Notes: generated from the sequence alone by a model not told the origin. DNA of 64,000 nucleotides from Magnetospirillum sp. UT-4 (GCF_902729435.1 NZ_CACVCG010000034.1:20464-84463), one strand, 5' to 3'; numbered from the stretch's first letter, positions 12,341 through 21,901 are shown. Numbers and translations are program-made.

Positions 12341-12409
12341 GGCGGCTCTCCCTGCGGGCGGCGAAGCCCGCTCAGGAGACTGGATTTTCCTTTACCCGGT
12401 CAAGGGGGC

Positions 12410-13414
12410 TCAGGGTATGGCGGCCGGAGGGGAGGGGTGCTTGCCCTCGCTGTCCTCGGCGGCCAGTTCCTCCGCCTCCATGCGCTTGCCGCCGGCCAGC
12501 AGGAAGACCAGGCCGCCGGGCAGCGCCGTCACCATGCCGACGATGCCGAACAGCACCGACAGCACCAGCGCCGAATGGTCGGCGACCCCGACGAAGCCGA
12601 ACGCGGTGACCATGGCGGTCTCGCGCACGCCCCAGCCGGCGATGGAGATGGGCAGGGTCATCACCAGGATCACCGGCGGCACCAGCACCAGACAGTCCAG
12701 CGGGTCGATGTCGATCTTCAGGCCCGAGGCCAGCAGATAGACGGTCATGGACAGGTTGACGTGGCCGACCAGGGCGACCAGCAGGGTCGACAGGCTCCAG
12801 CCGGGATGGAAGAACAGCTTGCGGGTGTCGCCGGCCAGCTGCACCAGCCCGCGCACCAGGCGCCAGCGGTGCAGGCTTTCCGGCAGCTTGTCCAGGGTGG
12901 CCAGGGTCAGGATGCCCAGCACGCAGACCGCCAGCAGCACCGGGAACACCCAGACCCCCGGCAGGTCGGGCAGGCGCTCGAGCAGGATCGGCTGGGTCAG
13001 GCAGACCAGCAGCACCAGGGCGAACACGGTCATGGCGCGTTCCAGCACCACCGAGTTGACGGCGGTGCCCAGCGACAGGCCCGAGCGGCGCGAGAACCAC
13101 ATGCGCACGGCGTCGCCGCCGACCGCGCCGGGCAGCACCAGCGAGAAGAACACCCCGATGAAGTAGACGGCGAAGGTGCGGCCCCAGGTGAAGACGGCAT
13201 CCAGCGCCCGCAGCACCATGCCCCAGCGCACCGCGCCCAGCGCGATCTGGGCCTGCATCAGCGCCACCGCGAGCACCGCCATCATGGGGTCGATGGAGGT
13301 CGCCTGCTCCCAGGCGTCGGCCAGATCGATCTTGGACAGCACCCAGGCGATCAGGCCGAAGGAAATCCCGCCTTTGAGAATCCAGGGCAACCAGCGCTTC
13401 GCCAAAGTCTTCAT
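12410..13414 (-). CDS. Flippase-like integral membrane protein (LPG synthase TM region family)
   Basis: This 334-residue polytopic protein belongs to the lysylphosphatidylglycerol-synthase transmembrane-region (AglD/UPF0104) family, which moves or handles lipid-linked substrates in the cytoplasmic membrane. About eight hydrophobic segments are visible. The family core is present: FSLVLPGAVGGDAVRMWF near residue 90-107 (the typical PG-x-x-G-D-x-x-R motif) and LPISIAGWGVRETAMV near residue 257 (the W-G-x-R-E motif). The soluble catalytic domain of true MprF enzymes is absent; the C-terminus is a short charged tail. No glycosyltransferase is adjacent, so the substrate is open. It is the upstream neighbour of the acyl-CoA dehydrogenase, 69 bp away. 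Confidence 0.87.
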   Translation of the reverse strand: MKTLAKRWLPWILKGGISFGLIAWVLSKIDLADAWEQATSIDPMMAVLAVALMQAQIALGAVRWGMVLRALDAVFTWGRTFAVYFIGVFFSLVLPGAVGGDAVRMWFSRRSGLSLGTAVNSVVLERAMTVFALVLLVCLTQPILLERLPDLPGVWVFPVLLAVCVLGILTLATLDKLPESLHRWRLVRGLVQLAGDTRKLFFHPGWSLSTLLVALVGHVNLSMTVYLLASGLKIDIDPLDCLVLVPPVILVMTLPISIAGWGVRETAMVTAFGFVGVADHSALVLSVLFGIVGMVTALPGGLVFLLAGGKRMEAEELAAEDSEGKHPSPPAAIP

Positions 13415-13488
13415 GTGTCCGCCGCCAGTGAAGTCGCGGCAACCCTTAGCAGGAAACGCCTGGGGTGGGAATAGCCACCCTTACCCTG

Positions 13489-14583
13489 TCATGCCTGCCT
13501 TGTCATGCGCACCGGCACCCGCTTGCGCCCCCAATCGCCCGGCTTGGCTTCGAAGACCCCCGCCAGCCGGGTGCCGCAATCGGGGCAGCACCCGTCGGCG
13601 GAAAGATGCCAGGCGGTCAGCTCATGCCAGTCGCGGCCGATGAGACGGGCCCCGCAGGCGTGGCACCAGGTGGTTCCGCCGCTCTCGTCGTGAACGTTGC
13701 CCGTATAGACATGCCTCATACCGCTCGCCAAGGCGATCGACCGGGCGCGCGACAGTGTCGAGGATGCCGTGCGGGGCAAGCCGGACATCTTCCAGTCGGG
13801 GTGGAAAGCTGTGAAATGTAACGGTACGTCGGGGCCGAGCGACCCGCCCACCCAGCGGCTGAGCGCGTCGATCTCGGCGTCGGAGTCGTTCTCTCCGGGA
13901 ATGAGCAGCGTGGTGATCTCGAACCATACGTTTGTTTCACTCTTCAAATATTTCAGGGTGTCGAGCACGGGTTCGAGATGGCCCCCGCACAGGCCGTGGT
14001 AGAAGGAGTCCGTGAACGCCTTCAAGTCGACATTGGCGGCGTCCATGTGGGCGAAGAACTCGCGCCGCGCTTCCGGCGCGATGTAGCCGGCGGTCACCGC
14101 CACGGTCTTGATGCCCAGCGCGTGGCAGGCCTTGGCGGTGTCGACAGCGTATTCGAGAAAGATGACCGGATCGTTGTAGGTGAAGGCCACCGAGCGGCAG
14201 CCCAGTTTGGCCGCCGCTTGGGCGATCTGCTCGGGCGAGGCGGCGTCGTTCAGCTTGTCGATCTGCCGCGCCTTGGAAATGTCCCAGTTCTGGCAGAACT
14301 TGCAGGTCAGGTTGCAGCCCGCCGTGCCGAAGGACAGGATCGGCGTGCCGGGCAGGAAGTGGTTCAGCGGCTTCTTCTCGATGGGATCGACGCAGAACCC
14401 CGACGAGCGGCCGTAGGTGGTGAGCACCATGGCATCGCCGCTGCGGGCGCGGACGAAGCACAGCCCGCGCTGGCCTTCGTTCACTTTGCAGAAGCGGGGG
14501 CATACGTCGCACTGGACGCGGCCGTCTTCGAGCCGATGCCAGTACCGTCCGGGGAAATGCGAACCCTGAACCTCGTGCTCCAT
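13489..14583 (-). CDS. amrS: AmmeMemoRadiSam system radical SAM enzyme
   Basis: This 364-residue radical SAM protein is the third component of the conserved Memo/AMMECR1/radical-SAM set. The [4Fe-4S] cluster cysteines are in CNLTCKFCQNW (about residues 89-99). An N-terminal C-x-x-C-P-R-x-C motif (residues 25-32) with a later LCFVR is typical of this branch and of pyruvate-formate-lyase-activase relatives. The C-terminus has two further Cys pairs (CHAC and CPDC), a probable rubredoxin-like zinc ribbon. It reads away from the fused Memo-AMMECR1 gene, starting 144 bp from it. The modified substrate is not established in what I can support; the conserved neighbourhood points to a shared function with Memo and AMMECR1. 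Confidence 0.92.
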   Translation of the reverse strand: MEHEVQGSHFPGRYWHRLEDGRVQCDVCPRFCKVNEGQRGLCFVRARSGDAMVLTTYGRSSGFCVDPIEKKPLNHFLPGTPILSFGTAGCNLTCKFCQNWDISKARQIDKLNDAASPEQIAQAAAKLGCRSVAFTYNDPVIFLEYAVDTAKACHALGIKTVAVTAGYIAPEARREFFAHMDAANVDLKAFTDSFYHGLCGGHLEPVLDTLKYLKSETNVWFEITTLLIPGENDSDAEIDALSRWVGGSLGPDVPLHFTAFHPDWKMSGLPRTASSTLSRARSIALASGMRHVYTGNVHDESGGTTWCHACGARLIGRDWHELTAWHLSADGCCPDCGTRLAGVFEAKPGDWGRKRVPVRMTRQA

Positions 14584-14727
14584 GGCCGCCAGGGTACGCC
14601 GTGCGGGCTATGCCTTCAATGGCCGCATGGCTGCCTCCTCTCCCTCGACGGGCTCTACCACCTTGGGCGCTTTACACCGATGGTCGGGCGCGCCTACCTA
14701 TGGGGAGGTATCCGAGGAGGCAGGGCC

Positions 14728-16092
14728 ATGACCGCAATCCGTCCCACCGCCGTGGCCGGCATGTTCTATCCCGCCGATGCCGGCGAGCTGATGCGCCAGC
14801 TGGAAGCCTGTCTCGCCCCGGCCCGCGCCCGCCGCGCCGCCGATGCCGCACCGCCCAAGGCGCTTATCGCCCCCCATGCCGGCTACGTCTATTCCGGCCC
14901 GGTGGCGGCCAGCGCCTATGCCCTGCTCGAGCCGGCCCGGGGTCGCATCGCCCGGGTGGTGCTGATGGGGCCGTCGCACCGGGTGCCGTTCCGCGGCATC
15001 GCCGTCAGCGGCGCCGAGGCCTGGGCCAGCCCGCTGGGCACGGTGCCGGTGGATCGCGAGACGTGCGAGCGCCTGAAGGCGCTGCCCATGGTCGGCGAGC
15101 TGGACAAGGCGCACGCGCAGGAGCATTCGCTGGAGGTGCACGTCCCCTTCCTGCAGGCGGTGCTGGGCGCGTTCGCCCTGGTGCCGCTGGTTGCCGGCGA
15201 GGTCCCGCGCGAGGTGGTGGCGGCGGTGCTGGAGGCCGCCTGGGGCGGACCCGAGACCCTGATCGTCATCTCCACCGACCTGTCCCACTACCTGGACTAC
15301 GACAGCTGCCGCGCCACCGACGCCGCCACCGTGGCGGCCATCCAGGCCCTCGATCCCGGCCCCCTGAGCGGCAGCCAGGCCTGCGGGCGGATTCCGGTGG
15401 GCGGCATGCTCGACCTGGCGCGCCGCCGGCACCTGCGCATCGAGACCCTGGACGTGCGCAATTCCGGCGACACCGCCGGGCCGAAGGACCGGGTGGTGGG
15501 CTACGGCGCCTGGGCGCTGTATGAGCCGGAAGCGGCGGACGCGGCGGATCCGGTCCAGGCGCTGGCCCCCAAGCTGCTGTCGCTGGCCCGCGCCTCCATC
15601 GAGAGCGGCCTCGCCGCCGGGCGGCCGGCGCCCGCCGATCCCACCCTGCCCCAGCCCGGCGCGGTGTTCGTCACCCTCAAGCGGAACGGCCAGCTGAGGG
15701 GCTGCATCGGCTCGCCCACCGCCTGGCGCAGCCTGGGCGAGGACGTGGTCGACAACGCCTTCAAGGCCGCCTTCAAGGACCCCCGCTTCCCGCCGCTGAG
15801 GCCCGAGGAATGGGAGGGGCTGACGCTGTCGGTGTCGCTGCTGACTCCGCCGGTGGCCATGGCGTTCCGCGACGAGGCCGATCTGCTGGCGCAGCTGCGC
15901 CCCGGTGTCGACGGCCTGATCATCGAGGATGCGGGCCGCCGCGCCCTGTTCCTGCCCAGCGTGTGGGAGCAGTTGCCCGAGCGGCGCCAGTTCCTCGCCC
16001 ATCTCAAGGCCAAGGCCGGCATGGCGGTGGACCATTTCTCCGCCACCTTCAAGGCCAGCCGGTTCGAAGCGGTGGAAATGAAATCACCGTAA
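14728..16092 (+). CDS. Fused Memo (AmrB) - AMMECR1 (AmrA) protein
   Basis: Two families usually encoded separately are joined in one 454-residue protein. Residues about 1-265 are a Memo-type domain, related to extradiol dioxygenases: APHAGYVYSGPV, GPSHRVPFRG, EHSLEVHVPFLQ and STDLSHYLDYD supply the conserved His/Asp pocket. Residues about 275-454 are an AMMECR1 domain with its hallmark LRGCIGS and the later FKDPRFPPL. The start ATG at 14728 follows GAGGAGG by 9 nt. Memo proteins bind metal ions in eukaryotes, but the bacterial reaction is unknown. With the divergent radical SAM gene this completes the AmmeMemoRadiSam set in two genes. Confidence 0.92.
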   Translation: MTAIRPTAVAGMFYPADAGELMRQLEACLAPARARRAADAAPPKALIAPHAGYVYSGPVAASAYALLEPARGRIARVVLMGPSHRVPFRGIAVSGAEAWASPLGTVPVDRETCERLKALPMVGELDKAHAQEHSLEVHVPFLQAVLGAFALVPLVAGEVPREVVAAVLEAAWGGPETLIVISTDLSHYLDYDSCRATDAATVAAIQALDPGPLSGSQACGRIPVGGMLDLARRRHLRIETLDVRNSGDTAGPKDRVVGYGAWALYEPEAADAADPVQALAPKLLSLARASIESGLAAGRPAPADPTLPQPGAVFVTLKRNGQLRGCIGSPTAWRSLGEDVVDNAFKAAFKDPRFPPLRPEEWEGLTLSVSLLTPPVAMAFRDEADLLAQLRPGVDGLIIEDAGRRALFLPSVWEQLPERRQFLAHLKAKAGMAVDHFSATFKASRFEAVEMKSP

Positions 16093-16277
16093 GTTGATGT
16101 GGTCCTACCCGTTCGGGCGTGTAGCGGAAATGCAACGCGCATGAACAAATGCTAATTTGCCGGCCGGAAATGCTTCCTTGAGTATCATGGTACTGCCACC
16201 TTCGCGCTAGGTTGACCCACAAAGCCACCAGATCAAGCGGCCCAACCAGCGGTCGCATTCGACGGGAGGATGTCAGT

Positions 16278-17510
16278 ATGTCCAGCTCTTTCGGCCGTAA
16301 AGCATGGCCGCTCGCCCTCGCCGGTCTCGGCGCCATCGCCGTAGCCCAGGACGCCAGCGCCCATAACGGCATGCTGCCCTATTGCCACGGCGCCATCGAT
16401 TGCGGCATGGGCGGCGCCGGCGTGGCCCAGGCCCACGACGCCACCAGCACCGCGCTGAACCCGGCCCTGGCCGGGAAGCTGGGCAACGAGGTTTCGATCA
16501 ACGCCGGTTGGTTCAACACCGAACGCACGATGGATGCCAAGGGCAATCTGGCCAACACGACCAACGGCAAACAGACCAGCCAGCTCGAGAACTATCCCGA
16601 CGGTTCGCTGGCCGCCAATTTCCGCATCAACGACCAGTTCGCCATCGGCACCGTGCTGTATTCCGGCGGCGGCGGCGAGACCAAGTACGCCAAGTCCCGC
16701 CTGGGCGCCGGCGCCGGCGTGACCAACGGCATGTGGGACCGCCAGGTGCGCATCCGCAAGGCCAACTGGGCCACCGGCCTGTCCTACACGCCGTCCAAGG
16801 ACTCGGCCTACGGCGCCAGCGTCATCCTCGGCTACCAGGACTTCAAGACCGACTTCGCCGCCGCCTCCAACAACAACGGCGTCAACAACGGCAAGATGGA
16901 GCTGGACCGCGCCTGGGGCTACGGCATGCGCTTCGGCGGCGCCTGGAACATCGACCAGAATTGGGGCATCGGCGGTTTCGTCCAGACCCCGATCTGGTTC
17001 CAGCGTTTCGACAAGTACAAGGACGTCTTCATCGGTCCGATCGACGAGCCGGCCCAGGTCGGCTTCGGCCTGGTCGTGCACGCCACTCCGGAAATTGACC
17101 TGCTCGGCGACTTCAAGGCCATCATGTGGGATCAGGTTCGCGCCATCGGCACCGAGCCGGCCCAGGGTGGCTTCGGGTGGCAAATGCAGCCGGTCATCGC
17201 TCTGGGTGCCGAGTGGCACGCCTCGCAGTCCTGGACCCTTCGGGCCGGCTGGAATTACGGCGAGTCGCCGATCGACGCCAACCACGTGTTCGCCAACGCC
17301 ATGTTCCCGGCCATCAACGAGCACCACATCACCGGCGGTGCCACCTACGTCATCAACGAGCGCTGGGAGATTTCCGGTTCGGCCTATTGGTCGCCCGAGA
17401 AGAGGCTGGGCGAGCAGGGCACCGGCGACGCCTACAGCACCGGCGGTGCGCGCACCGAGATCACCCACGAGCAGTTCGGCGCCCTGGCCGGCCTGCGCTG
17501 GAAGTTCTGA
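16278..17510 (+). CDS. OmpP1/FadL-family outer-membrane transporter
   Basis: FadL-type 14-strand barrels import long-chain fatty acids or other hydrophobic molecules. The 410-residue protein has a signal peptide ending near ASA (about residue 24) and the family's hatch sequence GMGGAGVAQAHDATSTALNP near residues 38-57. Alternating-pattern strands follow, and the last residues (LAGLRWKF) end in Phe as required for barrel assembly. The ATG at 16278 has a GGGAGGA site 8 nt upstream; an earlier in-frame start lies in promoter sequence. It is a single-gene unit closed by a hairpin. A role in fatty-acid uptake would fit the acyl-CoA dehydrogenase 4 kb away, but that link is inference. Confidence 0.9.
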   Translation: MSSSFGRKAWPLALAGLGAIAVAQDASAHNGMLPYCHGAIDCGMGGAGVAQAHDATSTALNPALAGKLGNEVSINAGWFNTERTMDAKGNLANTTNGKQTSQLENYPDGSLAANFRINDQFAIGTVLYSGGGGETKYAKSRLGAGAGVTNGMWDRQVRIRKANWATGLSYTPSKDSAYGASVILGYQDFKTDFAAASNNNGVNNGKMELDRAWGYGMRFGGAWNIDQNWGIGGFVQTPIWFQRFDKYKDVFIGPIDEPAQVGFGLVVHATPEIDLLGDFKAIMWDQVRAIGTEPAQGGFGWQMQPVIALGAEWHASQSWTLRAGWNYGESPIDANHVFANAMFPAINEHHITGGATYVINERWEISGSAYWSPEKRLGEQGTGDAYSTGGARTEITHEQFGALAGLRWKF

Positions 17511-17537
17511 TCCTTCTTCCGCCTCGGCGGAGCTTGG

Positions 17538-17563
17538 CGGCGGCGGTGGCGACACCGCCGCCG
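17538..17563 (+). terminator. Hairpin after the FadL-like gene
   Basis: An 11-bp perfect stem (CGGCGGCGGTG/CACCGCCGCCG) with a GCGA tetraloop-like turn begins 28 nt after the stop codon and is followed by a T/C-rich stretch. Confidence 0.6.
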
Positions 17564-17598
17564 TTCCGTTTCCGGCGCCGCTGAATTATCCTGCCGCC

Positions 17599-18573
17599 AT
17601 GACTCCCGTTCCCGCCCCGGTCCGCATCGAGCCGCCTGTTCCCGCCGCAATCGCCGAGGCGGCGGCGCTGCTGCGCCACGGCGGGCTGGTGGCCTTCCCC
17701 ACCGAGACCGTCTACGGCCTGGGCGGCGACGCCACCGCGGACCGCGCGGTGGCCGCCATCTTCGCCGCCAAGGACCGCCCCAGCTTCAACCCGCTGATCG
17801 TCCACGTCGCCGAGGCGCACCAGGCCGAGGCGCTGGTCAAGGTGGACGGGCGCGCCCGCCGCCTGATGGCCCGCTTCTGGCCGGGGCCGCTGACCCTGGT
17901 GCTGCCGCGCGCCGACCATTCGCCGGTGTCGCTGCTGGCCTCGGCCGGGCTCGACACCATCGCCGTGCGGCTGCCCGACCACGCCGTCGCCCGCGCCCTG
18001 ATCGCCGCCGCCGGCCGGCCGCTGGCGGCGCCCTCGGCCAACCGCTCCGGCGCCGTCAGCCCGACCCTGGCCGCGCACGTGGCGGAAAGCCTGGGGGCGC
18101 GGGTGGCGATGATCCTGGATGGCGGCCCCTGCCGGGTCGGGCTGGAATCCACCGTGCTCGACCTCAGCGGGCCGGTTCCCACCCTGCTGCGGCCCGGCGG
18201 CATCGCCCCCGAAGCCATCGAGGCGGTGCTGGGGGAAGAATTGCTTCACCCGGCCGAGGACCCGGCGGCCCCGCGCAGCCCGGGCATGCTGGAAAGCCAT
18301 TACGCCCCCGGCCTGCCGGTACGCCTGGACGCCCGCTCGCGGCGCGACGGCGAGGCGCTGCTGGCCTTCGGCGCGGCTCCGGCCGATGCCGCGCTCAACC
18401 TGTCGCCGGCGGGCGACCTGGAGGAGGCGGCGGCCAACCTGTTCGCCAGCTTGCGCGCTCTCGACCGCCCGGATTTCACCGCCATCGCGGTGATGCCGAT
18501 CCCGGAGACCGGCCTCGGCCTCGCCATCAACGACCGCCTGCGCCGCGCCGCCGCGCCCCGGAGGGCGGCATGA
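17599..18573 (+). CDS. L-threonylcarbamoyladenylate synthase (Sua5/YrdC/YwlC type)
   Basis: The enzyme makes threonylcarbamoyl-AMP from threonine, bicarbonate and ATP for the t6A modification of ANN-decoding tRNAs. The 324-residue protein has the YrdC catalytic domain (about 15-205): VAFPTETVYGLGGDA, KDRPSFNPLIVHV, RFWPGPLTLVLPR and APSANRSGAVSPT. A Sua5 C-terminal domain follows (about 225-320, opening at SPGMLESHYAP), so this is the long Sua5 form rather than short TsaC. The ATG at 17599 is 88 bp after the porin gene. It overlaps the next gene by 4 nt (ATGA), so the two are probably translated together although their functions are unrelated. Confidence 0.94.
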   Translation: MTPVPAPVRIEPPVPAAIAEAAALLRHGGLVAFPTETVYGLGGDATADRAVAAIFAAKDRPSFNPLIVHVAEAHQAEALVKVDGRARRLMARFWPGPLTLVLPRADHSPVSLLASAGLDTIAVRLPDHAVARALIAAAGRPLAAPSANRSGAVSPTLAAHVAESLGARVAMILDGGPCRVGLESTVLDLSGPVPTLLRPGGIAPEAIEAVLGEELLHPAEDPAAPRSPGMLESHYAPGLPVRLDARSRRDGEALLAFGAAPADAALNLSPAGDLEEAAANLFASLRALDRPDFTAIAVMPIPETGLGLAINDRLRRAAAPRRAA

Positions 18574-19976
18574 GCATGCCCCTGGTCGATCGCCTGGCCG
18601 CCATCGTCGGCGCCGCCCATGTCCTGACCGAGGCGGCCGACCTCGCCCCCTATCTGGCCGAGGAGCGCGGGCTGTACCACGGCAGCGCGCTGGCGGTGGC
18701 GCGGCCCGGGTCCACCGCCGAGGTGGCGGCGGTGGTCGCCGCCTGCGCCGAGGCCGGCGCCGCCGTGGTGCCCCAGGGCGGCAATACCGGCCTGTGCGGC
18801 GGCGGCGTGCCCGAGGCGGGGGCGGTGGTGGTCTCCACCGAACGCCTGAACCGCATCCGCGCCATCGACCCGGTGGATTTCACCATCACCGTCGAGGCCG
18901 GCTGCGTCCTCGCCGCCATCCAGGACGCCGCCGAGGCTGCCGGCTGCCTGTTCCCGCTGTCGCTGGGGGCCGAGGGCAGCTGCCGCATCGGCGGCAATCT
19001 CTCGACCAATGCCGGCGGCGTCGCCGTGCTGCGCTACGGCAACGCCCGCGAGCTGGTGCTGGGCCTCGAGGTGGTGCTGCCCGACGGCCGGGTGTGGAAC
19101 GGCCTCAAGGCTCTGCGCAAGAACAACACCGGCTACGATCTGAAGCACCTGTTCGTCGGCGCCGAGGGCACCCTGGGCATCATCACCGCCGCGGTGCTGA
19201 AGCTGTTTCCCCGCCCGTGCGAGGTCGAGACGGCGCTGGTGGCACTGCCCGATCCGGCATCCGCCCTGGGGCTGCTGGCCGCCGCCCGGCGCGCCTCGGG
19301 CGACGCGGTGACCGCCTGCGAGCTGGTGCCGCGCATCGGCCTCGACCTCGGCCTCGCCCATGTCGCCGGATTGCGCGATCCGTTCGAGCGGCCCCATCCC
19401 TGGTACCTGCTGCTGGAGCTGTCGTCGTCGCGCCCCGGCGGCCTGCGCACGGCGCTGGAATCGGTGCTGGCCGAGGCGCTGGAGAGCGGCGCCGCATCCG
19501 ACGCGGTGCTGGCCGAATCGGGCGAGCAGCGCAAGGCGCTGTGGAAGATCCGCGAATCGGTGCCCGAGGCGCAGAAGCGCGAAGGCGGCTCCATCAAGCA
19601 CGACGTCTCGGTCGCCACCAGCCGGGTGCCGGAATTCATCGCCCGCGCCACCGCCGCCGTCGAGGCCGCCCTGCCCGGCGTGCGGGTGGTGGCCTTCGGG
19701 CACCTGGGCGACGGCAACGTCCACTTCAACCTGACCCAGCCGGCGGGGGCGGACAAGGCGGGCTTCCTGGCCGAGTGGGAACGCATGAACCGCATCGTCC
19801 ACGACATCGTCGCCGCCATGGACGGCTCGGTTTCGGCCGAGCACGGCATCGGCCGGCTCAAGGTGGCCGAGATGGCCCGCTACAAGCAGGACGTGGAGCT
19901 GGACCTGATGCGCCGCATCAAGGCGGCGCTGGACCCTGACGGGCGGATGAATCCCGGCAAGGTGCTGCCCCCCTGA
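18570..19976 (+). CDS. FAD-linked 2-hydroxyacid dehydrogenase (GlcD/DLD/D2HGDH type)
   Basis: This 468-residue flavoprotein oxidises a 2-hydroxy acid (glycolate, D-lactate or D-2-hydroxyglutarate). The FAD-binding PCMH domain (about 30-215) contains PQGGNTGLCGGGVP and SLGAEGSCRIGGNLSTNAGG; the cap domain (about 225-465) contains FGHLGDGNVHFNL, with the conserved metal-site histidines, and SAEHGIGRLK near the C-terminus. The conserved NNTGYDLKHLFVGAEGTLG is also present. There is no accompanying glcE/glcF, which favours a stand-alone D-2-hydroxyglutarate or D-lactate dehydrogenase over glycolate oxidase. The exact substrate cannot be decided from sequence. Confidence 0.9.
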   Translation: MSMPLVDRLAAIVGAAHVLTEAADLAPYLAEERGLYHGSALAVARPGSTAEVAAVVAACAEAGAAVVPQGGNTGLCGGGVPEAGAVVVSTERLNRIRAIDPVDFTITVEAGCVLAAIQDAAEAAGCLFPLSLGAEGSCRIGGNLSTNAGGVAVLRYGNARELVLGLEVVLPDGRVWNGLKALRKNNTGYDLKHLFVGAEGTLGIITAAVLKLFPRPCEVETALVALPDPASALGLLAAARRASGDAVTACELVPRIGLDLGLAHVAGLRDPFERPHPWYLLLELSSSRPGGLRTALESVLAEALESGAASDAVLAESGEQRKALWKIRESVPEAQKREGGSIKHDVSVATSRVPEFIARATAAVEAALPGVRVVAFGHLGDGNVHFNLTQPAGADKAGFLAEWERMNRIVHDIVAAMDGSVSAEHGIGRLKVAEMARYKQDVELDLMRRIKAALDPDGRMNPGKVLPP

Positions 19977-20055
19977 CCTTTGGGGGATGACCAACGGCTT
20001 GCCTCGCGCTGCGCCGCGACTTACCCTGCCGGAAGCAGCAATCCCGGGGTGACGG

Positions 20056-21816
20056 ATGGGGAACACGAAGGCCCCGGCGAAGCAGTCGAGAACGGAAAAC
20101 CGCGGTGCCGCCGACGAGGGCTCTGCCAAGGAGCGGCTGGGGCGGTCGCAGGAGGCCTATGTCGCTTTCGCCTTCGCCGCCGCCGACCTGCTGCTGGAGA
20201 TCGACGACCATGGCCGCATCGTCTTCGCCGTTGGCGCCTCCATGGCGCTGGTGGGGCGGCCCGCCCGCCTGCTCGCCGACACGCCGCTCATCGATCTGGT
20301 GCGGCCCGACGACCGCAAGCGCCTGGCCAAGGCGTTGAAGCGCATGGCCGGCGGCGCCCGCGTCCGCCACACGCTGCTGACCATCGACTTCCCCAGCGGC
20401 GATTCGGTGCCGGTGGCGCTGTCCGGCTATCCCCATCCCGACCGCAACGGCCGGCTGCTGTGCGTGCTCACCCACAGCGGCGGTCTGGTGGCGCCGCCCG
20501 ACAAGCACGGCGATACCGGCCTGCTGGACGGCGACGGCCTGTCGGCCGCCGCCGAGCAGCTGCTGCGCGAGGGCGACGAGGGCGATTACCGCCTGACCCT
20601 GCTCGACCTGCCCGAGATGCAGACCCTGCGCGAGCGGCTGGGGGCCGCCCGTACCGCCGAATTCGTCCAGGAATTCTCGGACTACCTGCGCCGCACCGCG
20701 GTGGACGACGCCGCCGCCGAGGTGGGCGAGCACAAGTTCGGTCTGATCCATTCGGCCGCGATCACCTCCGAGGACATCGCCGCGGCGGTGGCCGGCATCG
20801 TCGATGCCGTCGCCGGCGAGCCCGTCCCGGTGGTGTCCTCGGTCCACACCATCACCCTGGACACCGCCGGCATGTCGTCGCAGGAGGCGGCGCGCGCCCT
20901 GGCCTACACCATCCGCCGCTTCGCCGCCGACGACGAGCAGACCATCGAGGCCATCGTCGACGGCGCCAAGCCCAGCCTGGCCGAGACCATGGCGCAGATG
21001 CGCGCGGTCAAGCAGGCCATCGAATGCGGCGACTTCCAGCTGCTGGCCCAGCCCATCGTCGATCTGTGGACCAACAGCGTCCACCACTTCGAATGCCTGC
21101 TGCGCTTCAGGGACGGCGGCTCGCCCTACGACACCGTCACCTTCGCCGAGAATCTGGGCCTGGTCGCCGACCTCGACATGGCGGTCTGCCTGCGCGCCGT
21201 CGACCTGATGCGGTCCGGCGCCGGCGCCAATCCGTCGCTCAAGTTCGCCGTCAACGTCTCGGGCCGCACCCTGGCCAGCCCCATGGCCGCCGCCCGCATC
21301 GTGCGGCTGGTGGAAAGCGTGCCCGACCTGCGCGGCCGGCTGCTGTTCGAGATCACCGAATCGTCGGAAATCCCCGACCTCGCCGCCGCCAACGCGGTGA
21401 TCCAGGAGATCCGCTCCTACGGCCATCCGGTGGGGGTGGACGATTTCGGCGCCGGCGCCGCCGCCTTCCACTATCTGCGCGCGCTCAAGGTGGATCACGT
21501 CAAGATCGACGGCTCCTATGTCCGCGACATGACCACCAACGACAAGAACGGCCCCTTCCTGCGCGCCATCACCCAACTGTGCCGGGAACTCCGGGTCGCC
21601 ACCATCGCCGAGCAGATCGAGGACGAGGAGACCGCCAACCTGCTGCGCGTCTACAACGTCCGCTACGGCCAGGGCTACTATTTCGGCCGCCCCATGCAGC
21701 CGCTGGAGGGCTTCGACCCGGTGGCCGCCTGGGCCGCCGGCGACATCGTGGTCCGCAACGGCCTGCTGTTCTTCGGGGCCAAGGGCGAGGGCGGGAGCGA
21801 GGAGCAGGGCGGGTGA
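20056..21816 (+). CDS. PAS-like / EAL domain cyclic-di-GMP phosphodiesterase
   Basis: The 586-residue cytoplasmic protein has a charged N-terminus, a PAS-like domain (about 30-135, DLLLEIDDHGRIVFAVG), a middle region of unknown fold (about 160-300), and a C-terminal EAL domain (about 320-565). The EAL motif itself reads ECL (FECLLRF). The residues used for metal and substrate are otherwise kept: Asn in VNVSGRT, Glu in FEITES, the DD of VDDFGAG, Lys in VKIDGSYV, Glu in TIAEQIED and Gln in YGQGYYFGRP. It is therefore probably an active phosphodiesterase. No GGDEF domain is present. It stands alone. Confidence 0.85.
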   Translation: MGNTKAPAKQSRTENRGAADEGSAKERLGRSQEAYVAFAFAAADLLLEIDDHGRIVFAVGASMALVGRPARLLADTPLIDLVRPDDRKRLAKALKRMAGGARVRHTLLTIDFPSGDSVPVALSGYPHPDRNGRLLCVLTHSGGLVAPPDKHGDTGLLDGDGLSAAAEQLLREGDEGDYRLTLLDLPEMQTLRERLGAARTAEFVQEFSDYLRRTAVDDAAAEVGEHKFGLIHSAAITSEDIAAAVAGIVDAVAGEPVPVVSSVHTITLDTAGMSSQEAARALAYTIRRFAADDEQTIEAIVDGAKPSLAETMAQMRAVKQAIECGDFQLLAQPIVDLWTNSVHHFECLLRFRDGGSPYDTVTFAENLGLVADLDMAVCLRAVDLMRSGAGANPSLKFAVNVSGRTLASPMAAARIVRLVESVPDLRGRLLFEITESSEIPDLAAANAVIQEIRSYGHPVGVDDFGAGAAAFHYLRALKVDHVKIDGSYVRDMTTNDKNGPFLRAITQLCRELRVATIAEQIEDEETANLLRVYNVRYGQGYYFGRPMQPLEGFDPVAAWAAGDIVVRNGLLFFGAKGEGGSEEQGG

Positions 21817-21901
21817 GGTCTTCTTTCACGTCATATCGCGGGATATTGATTTTTACCCCGATTAGTTCCGGCGACTACACACTCGTGATGAGTGCGGGGG
21901 G

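Noticed and set aside
20056..21816. Enzymatically dead EAL domain, because the motif reads ECL
   Set aside because: All other metal and substrate residues (Asn, Glu, Asp-Asp, Lys, Glu, Gln) are retained, so activity is more likely than not.
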